Shown here: positions 43,163 through 44,419 of the stretch, one piece after another
How positions within the stretch are numbered: position 1 is the first letter of the stretch
Layout: each line of letters starts with the position of its first letter
NCBI GenBank assembly: GCA_913019905.1
Contig: CAJVZD010000040.1
Coordinates: 1-44,419, forward strand
Reading direction: 5' to 3'
From: an uncultured Cellvibrionales bacterium
Lineage (GTDB): Bacteria > Pseudomonadota > Gammaproteobacteria > Pseudomonadales > Dasaniaceae
DNA length: 44,419 nt
Notes under the pieces: generated by a model
The model's database searches: none
Told to the model about the DNA's origin: nothing
Seen by the model: only the letters and a program-made list of their open reading frames with translations
Made by a program: the position numbers and the translations under genes

Positions 43163-44039
43163 CGGGCCCAGTCTTGTCTGGAATATCTACATTGAGACTC
43201 GTTGAATCCTTAGGATCATAGTCCGCTATAGCCCCTAACATTATTGCAGCGTCCTCTACCGAGCGTGTCATCGGTCCAACATGATCCATCGATTCGGCGA
43301 GAGGCAATACGCCATGACGACTAACAAGACCATAGGTTGGCTTGAGGCCGACTATTCCATTAACTAATGCTGGTAATCTTATCGATCCGCCAGTATCTGT
43401 TCCAATCGATCCAAAGCACAGTCCTGCTGCTGTTGCCACGCCAGGCCCACTTGAAGACTCGCCTGGCTCATAAGGACCCCATGGATTAACAGGAATGTTA
43501 AAATCTTTGTGATAACCGGCCATTGTTCCTTCCGTCAGGTTAAGCTTACCCAGCAAAACAGCACCGGCATCCTTCAATCGGTTAACCACGGTCGCATTAT
43601 AACTGGGAATAGAATCCCGCCTGAATGCATGTCCACCGGTCGTCGGTGCATTTACGGTATATAACAGATCCTTAACGGCCACAGGGACACCATGCAGTGG
43701 TCCTCGATAATTTCCAGCTGCCAGCTCTGCGTCACTCTCCCTTGCAGTCTCGAGAGCAGATTGCCTCATGACTGTGATGTAACTATTAAGGCTCTTGTCT
43801 ACGACTGCAATACGATCGAGAATAGCCTGGGTTAATTCCACAGACGTGATCTGTCTCGATTCGATCATTTTTGAGATTTCAGCGATCTTCTTATAGTGTG
43901 TCGGCTCGCCCTCCAATGAATCTTCCTCACTCCGCAATCCAGTACAGCCGATTGGAAATTGAGTAATCACGGCGCCTAAACCTAAAAGACTTAATGCCTT
44001 TCGTCTTGATATCTTGTTATTATTTTCATTATTAGTCAT
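43163..44039 (-). pseudogene. Amidase-signature family protein, C-terminally truncated
   Basis: About 292 amidase residues remain of a usual ~480-500. The N-terminus SRRKALSLLGLGAVITQFPI-GC is a Tat signal with a lipobox Cys32. Catalytic Lys123 (VPVAVKDLL), the cis-Ser of GESSSGPG (195-197) and nucleophile Ser219 (DTGGSIRLPA) are all present. After VDIPDKTGPGA the frame leaves amidase sequence and reads out of frame through the YjiH fragment to 42684. The missing part includes much of the substrate-binding half, so activity is doubtful. The full protein would have been an exported lipoprotein amidase. Confidence 0.8.
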
Positions 44040-44376
44040 TGATTTCTCACCATCAATGATAAGGATCGGAAGAACAAATACAGCATTCTAATCTCTAACA
44101 GACTCGACGTGGCCGGCTCATGGTGTTCGTTCATCGCGGTTGAGTCTGCCTAATGCATTATCGACGAGTCTCACCGTTTGTAAGCGTTGACAATACATGG
44201 GTCCATTGTATTTACAGCCACTCCAAGAGTAGTCGTCTTTTTATAAAATAGCGATGGTCACCACAGACAATTGTTGTCTGATAGACCCGGGGTGAGTTTC
44301 AACTATTTACGGCCCGACACCAAGGAATTTTCTAAGTACTGTCTAATTAGTGCCCATCCAGAAATGGGTGTTTTCA
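44040..44376. promoter_or_regulatory. Upstream region of amidase gene
   Basis: Holds CAGACAATTGTTGTCTG (44265-44281), with seven-base inverted arms around a three-base centre, a possible operator. No gene recognised. Confidence 0.3.
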
Positions 44377-44415
44377 ACGATGTCATTGCGAGCGAAGCGC
44401 GGCAATCTCCCGCAG
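44377..44415. repeat. Partial GTCATTGCGAGCGAAGC-type intergenic repeat
   Basis: GTCATTGCGAGCGAAGCGCG followed by GCAATCTCCC has the form of a palindromic repeat (ATTGC...GCAAT) seen between genes of many unrelated bacteria. It continues past the window edge. Confidence 0.55.
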
Positions 44416-44419
44416 CCCG

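Overview
The window reads as a chromosomal accessory region of a marine-type gammaproteobacterium. Pointers are a large TonB-dependent receptor, a sodium:solute symporter, an EfpL (YeiP) translation factor, an MshQ-like surface protein, a PEP-CTERM protein and an AaaT/YhhY-type acetyltransferase. Composition is mid-GC. I see no rRNA, tRNA or CRISPR array. Species assignment is inference only.

Layout. 1-1195 (minus) is the N-terminal part of a secreted protein made of a six-residue N-N-G-T-L-T repeat that runs off the left edge. 1438-2200 holds two opposed IS6-type transposase remnants. 2222-4969 carries an unknown Ser/Gly-rich protein and a Spinster-like MFS transporter. 5298-6450 holds a dispersed repeat, another IS6 remnant and a frameshifted solute-binding protein. 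6518-13055 is the most coherent functional block: alpha/beta hydrolase, TonB receptor and SSS symporter (minus), then a divergent TetR regulator and a 3-hydroxybutyrate-dehydrogenase-like SDR (plus). Three copies of one 16-bp palindrome lie upstream of the receptor and the symporter, so I read it as a small TetR-controlled uptake and catabolism locus.

13056-19200 is repeat-rich. It holds decayed fragments of a DUF1295-type methyltransferase/reductase gene, two dispersed intergenic repeats (called R1 and R2 here), a broken GGDEF gene, an IS6 remnant and a MITE-like element, interspersed with a carotenoid oxygenase, a SpoIIAA/STAS-like protein and a PEP-CTERM protein. 19203-22134 has a membrane LytTR regulator divergent from a serine hydrolase. 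22885-26361 is an orphan MshQ-like gene bracketed by IS6 remnants. 27308-34616 carries a crotonase, two more SxxK serine hydrolases, a DUF4386 protein, a membrane AraC regulator and a DsbB-like protein.

34695-35378 contains an AaaT-like acetyltransferase preceded by what looks like a classical attenuator: a 24-codon leader ORF rich in Leu/Ile/Val, an antiterminator arm and a Rho-independent terminator. 36236-39715 has the longest DUF1295 copy, efpL, a 26-bp tandem repeat and an MFS transporter. 40536-42368 is a hybrid histidine kinase. The right end is an amidase cut off by a YjiH-like gene fragment.

The most unusual observation is that all five IS6 transposase remnants that still cover the site carry the same kind of 14-bp insert at the same codon position, although they are otherwise diverged. 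Next come the candidate attenuator and the three-site palindrome regulon.
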